A stretch of DNA of 64,000 bases from Bacillota bacterium (GTDB taxonomy: Bacteria; Bacillota; UBA4882; UBA8346): contig JAEYRX010000012.1 in the NCBI GenBank assembly GCA_023435225.1, positions 1-64,000 of the forward strand, read 5' to 3'. This document shows, in pieces, positions 53,001 through 60,766 of this stretch. Position numbers and translations under genes: made by a program. Each line of letters begins with the position of its first letter. The stretch's first letter is position 1. Under the pieces are notes generated by a model, which was given only the letters and a program-made list of their open reading frames with translations, was not told the DNA's origin and ran no database searches.

Positions 53001-54269
53001 ATGCCCATATCAAAAAAAACAGTCCGTGATATCGAACTTAAAGATAAAAGGATCATCATGCGGGTTGATTTTAATGTTCCAATGAAAGATGGAATTGTTC
53101 AAGATGATACCCGAATTAAGGCTGCATTGCCCACTATTAACTATCTATTGGAGCACAAAATTAATAGTTTGGTTTTAATGTCACACCTTGGCGACCCCAA
53201 GAAAGACATGGAAAAAGCTAAGGAAAAAGCGGCTAAAGAGGGAAAATCATTTGATGAAAAGAAGTATCTTGAAGGTAAACATATGATGAAACCGGTGGCC
53301 GAGTATTTAGCTAAGCTTTTAGGGAAAAATGTTAAGTTTGCTCCGGATGCATTAGGACTCGATACTAAAAAGATGGTTGATGCTTTAAACAGCAGTGAGA
53401 TTTTAGTCCTTGAAAATACCCGTTTTCACAAGGAAGAGACTTCAAAGGATGCAGCCGAAAGAGAAAAGATGGCTAAAGAATTAGCCGCCTATGGAGATGT
53501 TTATGTGAATGACGCTTTTGGTACTGCTCATCGGGCCCATGCTTCTACGGAAACGATTGCCCATTATTTACCTGCGGTTGCCGGATTTTTAATGGAAAAA
53601 GAATTGGAATATCTGCAAGATAAAGTTATTGATAATCCGGTACATCCGTTTGTTGCTATTATTGGTGGCGCCAAAGTTTCTTCGAAAATCGGCGTTTTGG
53701 AAAGTTTGCTTGATAAAGTTGATAATATGATCATTGGCGGTGCTATGGCCTACACCTTCTTAAAGGCGAAAGGGATTAGTTGCGGCAGCTCCATGGTTGA
53801 AGAGGAAATGATTGACAAGACCCGTGATATTTTAGAAAAAGCCTATAAAACTCATAAATATATATACTTACCTATCGACCATATTGTGACCCAAGAATTT
53901 TCCGCTGATGCTCCCTTAAAGCAAGTAGCACGTGGCGGGATTGATGATGGTTGGATGGGAATGGATATTGGTCCCTTAACAATCGAAAAATTCAGTAATG
54001 CTATAAAAGGAGCAAAAACAGTAGTTTGGAATGGCCCGATGGGAGTCTTTGAATTTCCTAAATTTGCTGAAGGAACAAAAGCTATTGCTAAGACTTTAGC
54101 TGAACTTCCGGGAGCTACTACTGTTATCGGCGGAGGGGACTCGGTCTCGGCCGTTAACAAAGCGGGTGTTGCCGATAAAATGTCTCATATATCAACAGGT
54201 GGCGGTGCTTCCCTTGAATTATTAGAGGGGAAAGTATTACCCGGTGTTGCTGCTTTGGCAGATAAATAA
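53001..54269 (+). CDS. pgk: Phosphoglycerate kinase
   Basis: 422 residues. It makes ATP from 1,3-bisphosphoglycerate. RVDFNVPMKDGIVQDDTRIK is the N-terminal signature, and GGGDSVSAVNKAG is the nucleotide-binding loop. A Lys-rich segment (KKDMEKAKEKAAKEGKSFDE, about 70-90) is an insertion common in Firmicute PGK forms. GGAGGAGG precedes ATG 53001. tpiA starts 25 bp downstream. Confidence 0.98.
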   Translation: MPISKKTVRDIELKDKRIIMRVDFNVPMKDGIVQDDTRIKAALPTINYLLEHKINSLVLMSHLGDPKKDMEKAKEKAAKEGKSFDEKKYLEGKHMMKPVAEYLAKLLGKNVKFAPDALGLDTKKMVDALNSSEILVLENTRFHKEETSKDAAEREKMAKELAAYGDVYVNDAFGTAHRAHASTETIAHYLPAVAGFLMEKELEYLQDKVIDNPVHPFVAIIGGAKVSSKIGVLESLLDKVDNMIIGGAMAYTFLKAKGISCGSSMVEEEMIDKTRDILEKAYKTHKYIYLPIDHIVTQEFSADAPLKQVARGGIDDGWMGMDIGPLTIEKFSNAIKGAKTVVWNGPMGVFEFPKFAEGTKAIAKTLAELPGATTVIGGGDSVSAVNKAGVADKMSHISTGGGASLELLEGKVLPGVAALADK

Positions 54270-54294
54270 TGATGATTTTATTGAGGAGGACTTC

Positions 54295-55044
54295 ATGCGT
54301 AAACCTATTATTGCCGGAAATTGGAAAATGAATAAAACTATTCCCGAGGGTAAGGAGCTGGTTTCAGCGATGATTAGTAAACTCTCGGGTTTTAATGAGG
54401 TGGAAGTGGTTTTTGCTCCGCCTTTTACTGCTTTAAGCGCGGTAAAAGAATTACTTAATGGAACTCCATACGGTTTAGCGGCTCAAGACATCTACTGGAA
54501 AGAACAAGGGGCTTTTACTGGAGAGGTTTCGCCCTTAATGCTCAAAGATATCGGTTGTGATTATGTTATTATCGGGCATTCCGAACGCCGCCAGTATTTC
54601 GGAGAAACTGACGAGACGGTTAACTTAAAAACCAAAGCCGCGTTAGCGGTCGGAATTAAACCGATTATTTGCGTAGGAGAGTCTTTAGCCCAAAGGGAAG
54701 CCGGGGAGACCGATGCTTTAATCAAAAATCAAACCACCAAAGCGCTTGAAGGAATTGACGCTTCTGCTATACCGCAAATCGTGATCGCTTATGAACCGAT
54801 CTGGGCTATTGGCACCGGTAAAAATTCCAGTGCAGCCGATGCCAATCAGGTTACCGCATTAATCCGGAAAACAGTAGCCGGTATTTACGGAAAAGAAGCT
54901 GCTGATAAAATGAGAATCCAATACGGTGGCAGCGTAAAACCGGAGAACGTCAAAGAATATATGGAACAACCGGATATCGACGGCGCCTTGGTAGGCGGCG
55001 CCAGCCTGGAACCGGATTCTTTCTTTAAGTTGGTAAAATACTAA
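54295..55044 (+). CDS. tpiA: Triosephosphate isomerase
   Basis: 249 residues. The catalytic set is complete: Lys in AGNWKMNKT, His in IIGHSERRQYFGE, Glu in VIAYEPIWAIGTG. ATG 54295 follows GAGGAGG; an upstream in-frame start overlaps pgk and is not used. It interconverts dihydroxyacetone phosphate and glyceraldehyde-3-phosphate. Confidence 0.98.
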   Translation: MRKPIIAGNWKMNKTIPEGKELVSAMISKLSGFNEVEVVFAPPFTALSAVKELLNGTPYGLAAQDIYWKEQGAFTGEVSPLMLKDIGCDYVIIGHSERRQYFGETDETVNLKTKAALAVGIKPIICVGESLAQREAGETDALIKNQTTKALEGIDASAIPQIVIAYEPIWAIGTGKNSSAADANQVTALIRKTVAGIYGKEAADKMRIQYGGSVKPENVKEYMEQPDIDGALVGGASLEPDSFFKLVKY

Positions 55045-55053
55045 ATAAAACAT

Positions 55054-55251
55054 GACCCTATCCCTTAAAGGGAATTAGTCAAGCGTTGCCAGTCATAAAA
55101 ATAATTAACTGCGAAGAATAGTGATTATCTAAGAGTCGGCTTGTGTTAGCAAACGACTCGATTAAGATACTTTTAAAGGGAAAGGGATCGACTTTAAAAG
55201 TTTATCTTAAGCTATTATAATTGACAATTGTCCACTGTCAATTGTCAATTA
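55054..55251. repeat. Two nested inverted repeats between tpiA and gpmI
   Basis: An outer pair with ACCCTATCCCTTAAAGGG (55055-55072) and CTTTTAAAGGGAAAGGGATC (about 55170-55190) is followed by a perfect 12-bp pair AATTGACAATTG/CAATTGTCAATT (55219-55250) with an 8-base loop. The second belongs to the CAATTGTCAATT word family. There is no T-run, so they are unlikely to be simple terminators. Confidence 0.6.
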
Positions 55252-55267
55252 AACAACTGGAGGTACG

Positions 55268-56815
55268 ATGAGTTACAAACCTGCTGCGCTTATTATTTTA
55301 GATGGATGGGGAGTTAACCCGCGCACTGACGGCAATGCTATTAAAAACGCGCAAACCCCATTTTTAAACAGTTTATTTGAGAAATACCCCCATGGGACCT
55401 TACTTTGTTCCGGAGAGGCGGTTGGATTGCCGGAGGGACAAATGGGTACTTCCGAAGTCGGGCATTTAAACATCGGCGCGGGACGGGTGGTTTATCAAAG
55501 TTTGGTTCGAATTTCCAAAGCTTTGCGTGAAGGTGATTTTAAAAGGAATCAAGTTTTTTTAGACTTGATGCAAAATTCGGCAAAAGAGAACCGTCCCTTG
55601 CATTTAATGGGACTGGTTTCACCCGGAGGAGTTCACAGCCATACCGAACATTTATATGGTCTGCTCCAATTGGCCAAAGAATTTGGGGTAAAGGAGGTAT
55701 ATATCCATGCCTTTTTAGATGGTAGGGATACTCCTCCTTCAAGTGCGAAAGAATATTTGGAAGAGTTGGAGAAAGTCTGCCGGGAAAAAGGTATAGGAAA
55801 AATCGCCACTATCAGTGGGCGTTACTATGCCATGGATCGGGATAAAAGATGGGATAGAGTTGAAAAAGCATATGCAGCTATGGTTTATGGTGAAGGAGAA
55901 AAAGCCGATTCTTCCGTTCAAGCTATCCAAAATTCCTATGCCCAAGGTACTACCGATGAGTTTGTGTTACCGACAGTAATAACCAATAATGGCCAATCGG
56001 TAGCTACTATTAAACCGGGAGATCCGGCTATTTTCTTTAATTTCCGTCCTGATCGCGCTCGGGAGATTGCCAGGGTATTTGTAGATCCTGAATTCAACGG
56101 GTTTGAACGCCGAGGAGGATATTTAAATCCGTATTTCGTATGTATGACTCAATATGATGAGACTTTAAAAGTACCGCTGCTATTTCCGCCTGAGGAGAAA
56201 ATGAAGAATATCCTGGCGGAGATTCTGGGAAACCGTGGTTTAAAACAGCTTAGGATCGCTGAAACTGAGAAATATGCTCATGTAACTTTCTTTTTCAATG
56301 GAGGGGAAGAACAACCTTATCCATTGGAAGAACGAATTTTGATTCCTTCCCCGAAAGTGGCGACTTATGATCTGAAACCGGAGATGAGCGCTTATGAAGT
56401 TACCGAAGCTGTATTGGCTGAGATTGCCAAAGACAAGTTTAACGTGATTATTATGAATTATGCCAACTGTGATATGGTTGGACATACCGGAGTACCGGAA
56501 GCCGCTCAAAAAGCGGTAGAAACGGTTGATAAATGTTTGTCTCAAGTAATTCCGGCCATTCTAAACAAAGGCGGAGCGGTAATAATCACCGCTGATCATG
56601 GAAACGCCGAACAGATGGTTGACTATCAAACTAAAGAACCTTTTACTGCACACACTACTTTCCCGGTGCCGGTAATCGTGGCCGGAGTCAAAGAGCCGAT
56701 TCAAGTCAAAGACGGTACTTTGGCTGATCTCTCACCGACTCTGTTGGAGTTACTGGATGTACCAAAACCGGCGGAGATGACGGGAGATTCGTTAATTGTT
56801 AAGGCTAGAGGCTAA
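55268..56815 (+). CDS. gpmI: 2,3-bisphosphoglycerate-independent phosphoglycerate mutase
   Basis: 515 residues, the normal length. Manganese ligands and the phospho-serine are visible: LIILDGWGVNPRT, GTSEVGHLNIGAGR (Ser about 62), and TADHGNAEQM. It converts 3- to 2-phosphoglycerate and is pH-sensitive in spore formers, linking it to dormancy. GGAGGTACG precedes ATG 55268. The last codons and stop (AAG GCT AGA GGC TAA) lie inside a repeat arm. Confidence 0.98.
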   Translation: MSYKPAALIILDGWGVNPRTDGNAIKNAQTPFLNSLFEKYPHGTLLCSGEAVGLPEGQMGTSEVGHLNIGAGRVVYQSLVRISKALREGDFKRNQVFLDLMQNSAKENRPLHLMGLVSPGGVHSHTEHLYGLLQLAKEFGVKEVYIHAFLDGRDTPPSSAKEYLEELEKVCREKGIGKIATISGRYYAMDRDKRWDRVEKAYAAMVYGEGEKADSSVQAIQNSYAQGTTDEFVLPTVITNNGQSVATIKPGDPAIFFNFRPDRAREIARVFVDPEFNGFERRGGYLNPYFVCMTQYDETLKVPLLFPPEEKMKNILAEILGNRGLKQLRIAETEKYAHVTFFFNGGEEQPYPLEERILIPSPKVATYDLKPEMSAYEVTEAVLAEIAKDKFNVIIMNYANCDMVGHTGVPEAAQKAVETVDKCLSQVIPAILNKGGAVIITADHGNAEQMVDYQTKEPFTAHTTFPVPVIVAGVKEPIQVKDGTLADLSPTLLELLDVPKPAEMTGDSLIVKARG

Positions 56816-56914
56816 AGGCCAAAGGCGAAAGCAAAAAAAAGGTGAAGGCCATGACATGAGGCAGATTATTAAGGTTTTAACACTTTCGCCTCGTGCCTGT
56901 CGCCTTTCGCCTAA
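56802..56914. repeat. Inverted low-complexity repeat overlapping the gpmI 3' end
   Basis: The left arm AGGCTAGAGGCTAAAGGCCA (56802-56821, continuing to 56831) and the right arm CTTTCGCCTCGTGCCTGTCG and CCTTTCGCCT (56883-56912). The left arm encodes the final residues KARG of GpmI. It is the same family as 49071 and 51570. Confidence 0.72.
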
Positions 56915-56935
56915 ATAATAAGGAGGTAATATAAA

Positions 56936-58243
56936 ATGACATCAATAGTTGATATTTATGCCCGGGAGATACTTGATTCCCGTGGAAATCCGACTGTAGA
57001 AGTTGAAGTTGAGTTAGCCGATGGTAGTGTTGGAACTGCTGCAGTTCCTTCCGGAGCATCGACCGGAGCTTTTGAAGCAGTTGAGCTTCGTGACGGTGAC
57101 AAAAACCGTTATTTAGGCAAAGGTGTACTTAAAGCAGTTGATAATGTTAATGAAGAAATCGCTTCCGAAGTAGTCGGTCTGGACGCTCTTGACCAGGTAA
57201 CAGTGGACAAGGTAATGATTGATCTTGATGGTACTCCAAACAAGGCCAAATTGGGAGCCAATGCTATTTTAGGCGTTTCTTTAGCTGTAGCTAAAGCAGC
57301 TGCTAATAGTTTGGCCATACCTTTATACCGTTATCTTGGCGGAGTCAATGCTAAACAACTTCCGGTACCGATGATGAACATCTTAAACGGTGGAAAGCAT
57401 GCCGATAATAGTGTTGATTTACAGGAATTTATGGTTATGCCGGTTGGCGCTGAGAGTTTTTCCGAGTGTCTTCGTTGGGGCGCCGAAATTTTCCATGCTT
57501 TGAAAAAAGTTTTAAAAGACAAAGGTTACGGTACTGCAGTTGGTGATGAAGGCGGTTATGCTCCGAACTTAAAGAGCAACCAAGAAGCTTTGGATGTAAT
57601 CATGGCTGCTATTGCTCAAGCCGGATTTAAACCCGGTGAGGATATTATGATCGCAATGGACCCGGCTTCTACTGAATTATGGGAAGAAGCCAAAAAGAAA
57701 GGTGAAGAAGGCAAATATTATTTCTGGAAATCCAACATGATGAAGACCTCTGCTGAAATGGTCGATTTCTGGGCTGATTTAGCTAACAATTATCCGATTA
57801 TCTCCATCGAAGACGGTATGGCTGAAGAAGACTGGGATGGTTGGAAGATGTTAACCGAACGATTGGGTAAAAAGGTTCAGTTGGTTGGTGATGATTTATT
57901 TGTTACCAACACCGAACGTTTAAGCAAAGGAATTTCCTTAGGTGTTGCCAACTCTATTCTTATTAAAGTTAATCAGATCGGTACACTTACTGAAACCTTA
58001 GATGCGATTGAAATGGCTAAACGGGCTGGTTACACCGCTATTGTTTCCCATCGTTCCGGAGAAACCGAAGACGTTACCATCGCCGACATTGTTGTAGCTA
58101 CTAATGCCGGTCAGATTAAAACCGGCGCCCCGTCAAGAACCGACCGGGTAGCCAAATATAATCAATTATTACGAATCCAGGATATGCTTGGCGAAGAAGC
58201 CATCTATCCCGGTAAAAAGACTTTCTATAACGTTTATCGTTAA
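56936..58243 (+). CDS. eno: Enolase
   Basis: 435 residues. It forms phosphoenolpyruvate. Signatures include REILDSRGNPTVEVEVEL, SGASTGAFEAVELRDGD, the Mg2+-binding acidic residues in MDPASTEL and ISIEDGMAEEDW and LVGDDLFVTN, and the catalytic Lys/His near SHRSGETED. AAGGAGG precedes ATG 56936. It ends the glycolytic run; secG follows after a repeat. Confidence 0.98.
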   Translation: MTSIVDIYAREILDSRGNPTVEVEVELADGSVGTAAVPSGASTGAFEAVELRDGDKNRYLGKGVLKAVDNVNEEIASEVVGLDALDQVTVDKVMIDLDGTPNKAKLGANAILGVSLAVAKAAANSLAIPLYRYLGGVNAKQLPVPMMNILNGGKHADNSVDLQEFMVMPVGAESFSECLRWGAEIFHALKKVLKDKGYGTAVGDEGGYAPNLKSNQEALDVIMAAIAQAGFKPGEDIMIAMDPASTELWEEAKKKGEEGKYYFWKSNMMKTSAEMVDFWADLANNYPIISIEDGMAEEDWDGWKMLTERLGKKVQLVGDDLFVTNTERLSKGISLGVANSILIKVNQIGTLTETLDAIEMAKRAGYTAIVSHRSGETEDVTIADIVVATNAGQIKTGAPSRTDRVAKYNQLLRIQDMLGEEAIYPGKKTFYNVYR

Positions 58244-58247
58244 AAGT

Positions 58248-58384
58248 CAGGAGCAAGTAGTTTAGGAGTTAGGAGTCAGTAGTGTAAGCTTGGAATTAAA
58301 GTCTCAAATTATTTATTGAGTTAAAGCTTATGCTTACAAATCTCCCGACTCCTGGCTCCCATCTCCTGAATACTCCTGAATACT
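58248..58384. repeat. Inverted low-complexity repeat, AGGAGTTAGGAGTCAG type
   Basis: The left arm GTCAGGAGCAAGTAGTTTAG and GAGTTAGGAGTCAG (58248-58280) and the right arm CCCGACTCCTGGCTCCCATC and TCCTGAATACTCCTG (58341-58384). It has a middle AAGCTT..AAGCTTA motif. It lies between eno and secG. A single arm of the same family is at 17497-17529. Confidence 0.7.
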
Positions 58385-58396
58385 CGAAAAAATCTC

Positions 58397-58425
58397 TTGT
58401 AGATTTTGATCCGTTGTGCTAAAAT
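58397..58425 (+). promoter_or_regulatory. Sigma-A type promoter of secG
   Basis: TTGTAG (58397-58402), a 17-bp spacer, TAAAAT (58420-58425). It gives secG its own transcript, separate from eno. Distance to TTG 58468 is about 42 bp. Confidence 0.6.
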
Positions 58426-58467
58426 ATTAAGGTGTTTAATGAACCAATAGGGGTTGGGGGTGTCTTC

Positions 58468-58698
58468 TTGAAGTTATTTATCCAAATTATTCTATTGATT
58501 GTATCCGTTGCGCTTACCGCAATCATTATTTTACAACCCAGCAAAGGTGAAGGTCTAGGAGCAATCGGATCAGGCGGACAAATGTTTTTTGCCAAGAATA
58601 AAGGGTTGGAAAAATTATTGGATAAGGCTACTACGTGGTTGGCAATAATTTTTGGATTATTATTACTCTTGGTAGAGGTTTACGGCAAGTTTTTTTAA
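58468..58698 (+). CDS. secG: Protein-export membrane protein SecG
   Basis: 76 residues, the usual SecG length. It has two membrane helices (about 3-23, LFIQIILLIVSVALTAIIIL, and 55-75) around a conserved loop QPSKGEGLGAIGSGGQMFFA. It is the small subunit of the SecYEG channel. TTG 58468 is chosen because GGGGGTG lies upstream; a GTG at 58432 would add 12 residues with no better site. Confidence 0.93.
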   Translation: MKLFIQIILLIVSVALTAIIILQPSKGEGLGAIGSGGQMFFAKNKGLEKLLDKATTWLAIIFGLLLLLVEVYGKFF

Positions 58699-58708
58699 AA
58701 ATTGTATT

Positions 58709-58737
58709 AAAAAGGGCAAAAAGCCCTTTTTTTTTTG
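58709..58737 (+). terminator. Terminator of secG
   Basis: AAAAGGGC and GCCCTTTT form a perfect stem with an AAAAA loop and nine or more T residues. It is a textbook rho-independent terminator 11 bp after the stop. Confidence 0.95.
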
Positions 58738-58783
58738 CTCTCGTTATCCGATAAGAAAAATATAAATTGTCGTTTATTAAATT

Positions 58784-58813
58784 GAAGGATTCATCGTATT
58801 TCTGTCGAAAATA
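58784..58813 (+). promoter_or_regulatory. Sigma-H-like variant promoter of the chemoreceptor
   Basis: GAAGGATTC at 58784-58792, 11 bp, GTC, then GAAAATA at 58807-58813. The -10 is GAAA rather than GAAT, so it is a weaker match than the other sites. It lies about 29 bp before TTG 58842. Confidence 0.35.
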
Positions 58814-58841
58814 TACGGTGATAAGATAAGGGGGCTAAAGT

Positions 58842-60320
58842 TTGAAAACATCTAAAACATCCAATTCCAAAGTAGCTAAAACATCTGGTATTACTCATAG
58901 CATTAAAACAAAACTACTTACCGGTGTTACGATAGTCTTAATTATTATGTCGGTTATCGGGTTTGTTCCTAATCCTATTATTAGAATTATATTAATCCTA
59001 ATTACGGTTTTGGGTTTCTTATATATGTCTAATTTTATGATAAATAGGACAATTATTGCCCCTTTGCGTCAATTTATCCTTTTTGCCGACCGGATGTCGG
59101 AGAAGGACTTAAGTTTGAAACTGGAGATCAAAACAAAAGATGAATACGAAGTCCTGGCTTATTCCTTAAACCTGATGGTTCAAAATCTCCGGGTTATCTT
59201 GGAAGAAAACCTGGAATCATCGGAACAACTTGCTTTAGCTGCAACAGAGATGTCGGCGATGGCGGAAGAAGCCAATTGTGCGACTGAAGAAATTACTAAA
59301 ACCATGGAACAGATGTCCAAGGTTACGGAAGAACAGTATGAAAACGTTCATTTGTCGGTGCTGGCTTCGCAACAAATGGCTGAAACAGCTCAACAAGTCG
59401 CTTCTGAAGCTCAAAAGGCCGCCAGCTTTTCATCTCAGGTTTCCCAACGGGCCCGTTATGGTGAAGAGATTATTCAGGAGATTAACTCCAAGATTTTGCA
59501 GTTAAAAGAAACAGTTGATAATTCCGCCGAGGTTGTCCGCCGGTTAGGTACCAGTTCTTTGGAGATTGGAAAAATCGTTGACGCTATCCGTAGTTTTGCC
59601 AAAACAACCAATTTATTGGCTCTTAATGCCTCAATTGAGGCGGCCAGAGCAGGCGAACATGGACGCGGGTTCTCAGTTGTTGCCGAACAAGTTAGAACAT
59701 TGGCAGAACAATCTACCAACTCGGCAATTCAAATCGTGGCCTTGGTTAATGAAATTCAAAATGAAACCCAGTCTGCGGTAGAAGCTATGGAGCTTGGAAC
59801 TAAAGTGGTTGAAGAGGGTACAGTTCTAGCGTCGTCAGCTAAAGAGGCATTTTCAGAAATCACTACCTCGGTTACTCAAACTGTGAATACAATTCATGAG
59901 ATTGCAGCCGCTTCAGAGGAACAGGCGGCCAGCAGTGAAGAAATGACCGGTACCATGCAAGTGGTTGCTTCCATTTCCAAACAAAATGTGGGTGGCGCCA
60001 ACCAAGTTGCGGCAGCCACCAAGGAACAACGGATGAACATGGAAAACCTGTCAATGTCTGCAGCTCAACTGGAACAAATGGCTGATCATTTGACCTCCAT
60101 GGTTGGCCGGTTTAGAATGAAGGCTAACTTCCAAAGATGTTGGCGAGTTTTAGATTGTAACTATGTAAATTGTCCCGCTTATCAAAATAAAGAAGAAAAA
60201 TGCTGGTTGATCCCGGATACGCTTTGCCAGGACGGAGTACCTAACGGTTCGGTAACTGAAAAACGTCCAATGTGTCACCAGTGTGATGTATTTAAGATTA
60301 ACACTAAAGTTGATAATTAA
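58842..60320 (+). CDS. Methyl-accepting chemotaxis protein with Cys-rich C-terminus
   Basis: 492 residues. Two adjacent membrane helices (about 26-45 and 48-68) leave almost no external sensor domain. HAMP follows (about 68-120), then a signalling coiled coil with the tip region EIGKIVDAIRSFAKTTNLLA and NASIEAARAGEHGRGFSVVA. The C-terminal ~50 residues are Cys-rich: CWRVLDCNYVNCPAY, CWLIPDTLCQ and CHQCDVFK, resembling the two-CW domain thought to bind metal or a cofactor. So sensing is probably intracellular or redox/metal-based. TTG 58842 follows AAGGGGG. No cheA or cheW is in the window. Confidence 0.9.
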   Translation: MKTSKTSNSKVAKTSGITHSIKTKLLTGVTIVLIIMSVIGFVPNPIIRIILILITVLGFLYMSNFMINRTIIAPLRQFILFADRMSEKDLSLKLEIKTKDEYEVLAYSLNLMVQNLRVILEENLESSEQLALAATEMSAMAEEANCATEEITKTMEQMSKVTEEQYENVHLSVLASQQMAETAQQVASEAQKAASFSSQVSQRARYGEEIIQEINSKILQLKETVDNSAEVVRRLGTSSLEIGKIVDAIRSFAKTTNLLALNASIEAARAGEHGRGFSVVAEQVRTLAEQSTNSAIQIVALVNEIQNETQSAVEAMELGTKVVEEGTVLASSAKEAFSEITTSVTQTVNTIHEIAAASEEQAASSEEMTGTMQVVASISKQNVGGANQVAAATKEQRMNMENLSMSAAQLEQMADHLTSMVGRFRMKANFQRCWRVLDCNYVNCPAYQNKEEKCWLIPDTLCQDGVPNGSVTEKRPMCHQCDVFKINTKVDN

Positions 60321-60375
60321 CTTATCAGAGTAGTTTTGTTATATGAATTTAAAAACAAAAGGTTTTATTAATAAT

Positions 60376-60396
60376 ACCGAGAGGTTCCCTCTCGGT
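60376..60396 (+). terminator. Hairpin after the chemoreceptor
   Basis: ACCGAGAGG and CCTCTCGGT form a perfect 9-bp stem with a loop of TTC. The T-run is weak (TAATTTA), so it is a possible terminator. Confidence 0.5.
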
Positions 60397-60424
60397 TAAT
60401 TTATGGGTAAAGACGGAGGAATCA

Positions 60425-60596
60425 ATGAATCTGGAAGTATATAAGTTGAATTAGTTTTCCAATTAAATATTACGTCCCAAAAGCCGGCCGTAATGGAAAG
60501 TTAATTAAAACGGCAGCTGAAATTGTACAAAATGTAAAAATAAACGCCTCAACCTCTGCTGACTTTATTATTATGAAACCTAGAAAAACACAGTGA
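60425..60596 (+). pseudogene. Possible frameshifted small gene
   Basis: ATG 60425 follows GGAGGAATCA, a strong site, but the frame ends after nine codons (MNLEVYKLN). Shifting one base near 60446 continues a 48-codon open segment to TGA at 60596 with even composition (YYVPKAGRNGKLIKTAAEIV, NVKINASTSADFIIMKPRKT). It may be a recently broken small gene or a sequencing indel. The family is not recognised. The 446-bp gap around it holds only this, the preceding hairpin and the ackA control region. Confidence 0.4.
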
Positions 60597-60654
60597 TATG
60601 GCTGCTTAAGTTAATTTGCAACAATATCGTAACATTTTATATTTGTAAAATTAA

Positions 60655-60683
60655 TTGCAAACCGAAAATAGCGTGGCTATAAT
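60655..60683 (+). promoter_or_regulatory. Sigma-A type promoter of ackA
   Basis: TTGCAA (60655-60660), a 17-bp spacer, then a perfect TATAAT (60678-60683). The start site is expected near 60690, upstream of the 31-bp palindrome, which would then lie in the 5' leader. Confidence 0.75.
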
Positions 60684-60702
60684 AGAAATGTCCAACCAGT
60701 AG

Positions 60703-60733
60703 TAGCGATAATATGTCGGACATATTATCGCTA
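60703..60733. promoter_or_regulatory. 31-bp palindrome in the ackA leader
   Basis: TAGCGATAATATGTC, one central G, then GACATATTATCGCTA: fully symmetric 15-bp arms. It lies about 13 bp downstream of the predicted transcription start and 20 bp before the AGGAGG site. There is no loop suited to RNA folding, so it is more likely a dimeric repressor operator. A second TATAAT (60732-60737) overlaps its right edge. Confidence 0.7.
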
Positions 60734-60766
60734 TAATATAAATCGGTTGAGAGGAGGCATCACCCG

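Noticed and set aside
49071..58384. CRISPR array as an explanation for the short repeated words
   Set aside because: The words are degenerate, unspaced and inverted across a loop; there are no constant repeats with unique spacers and no cas genes.
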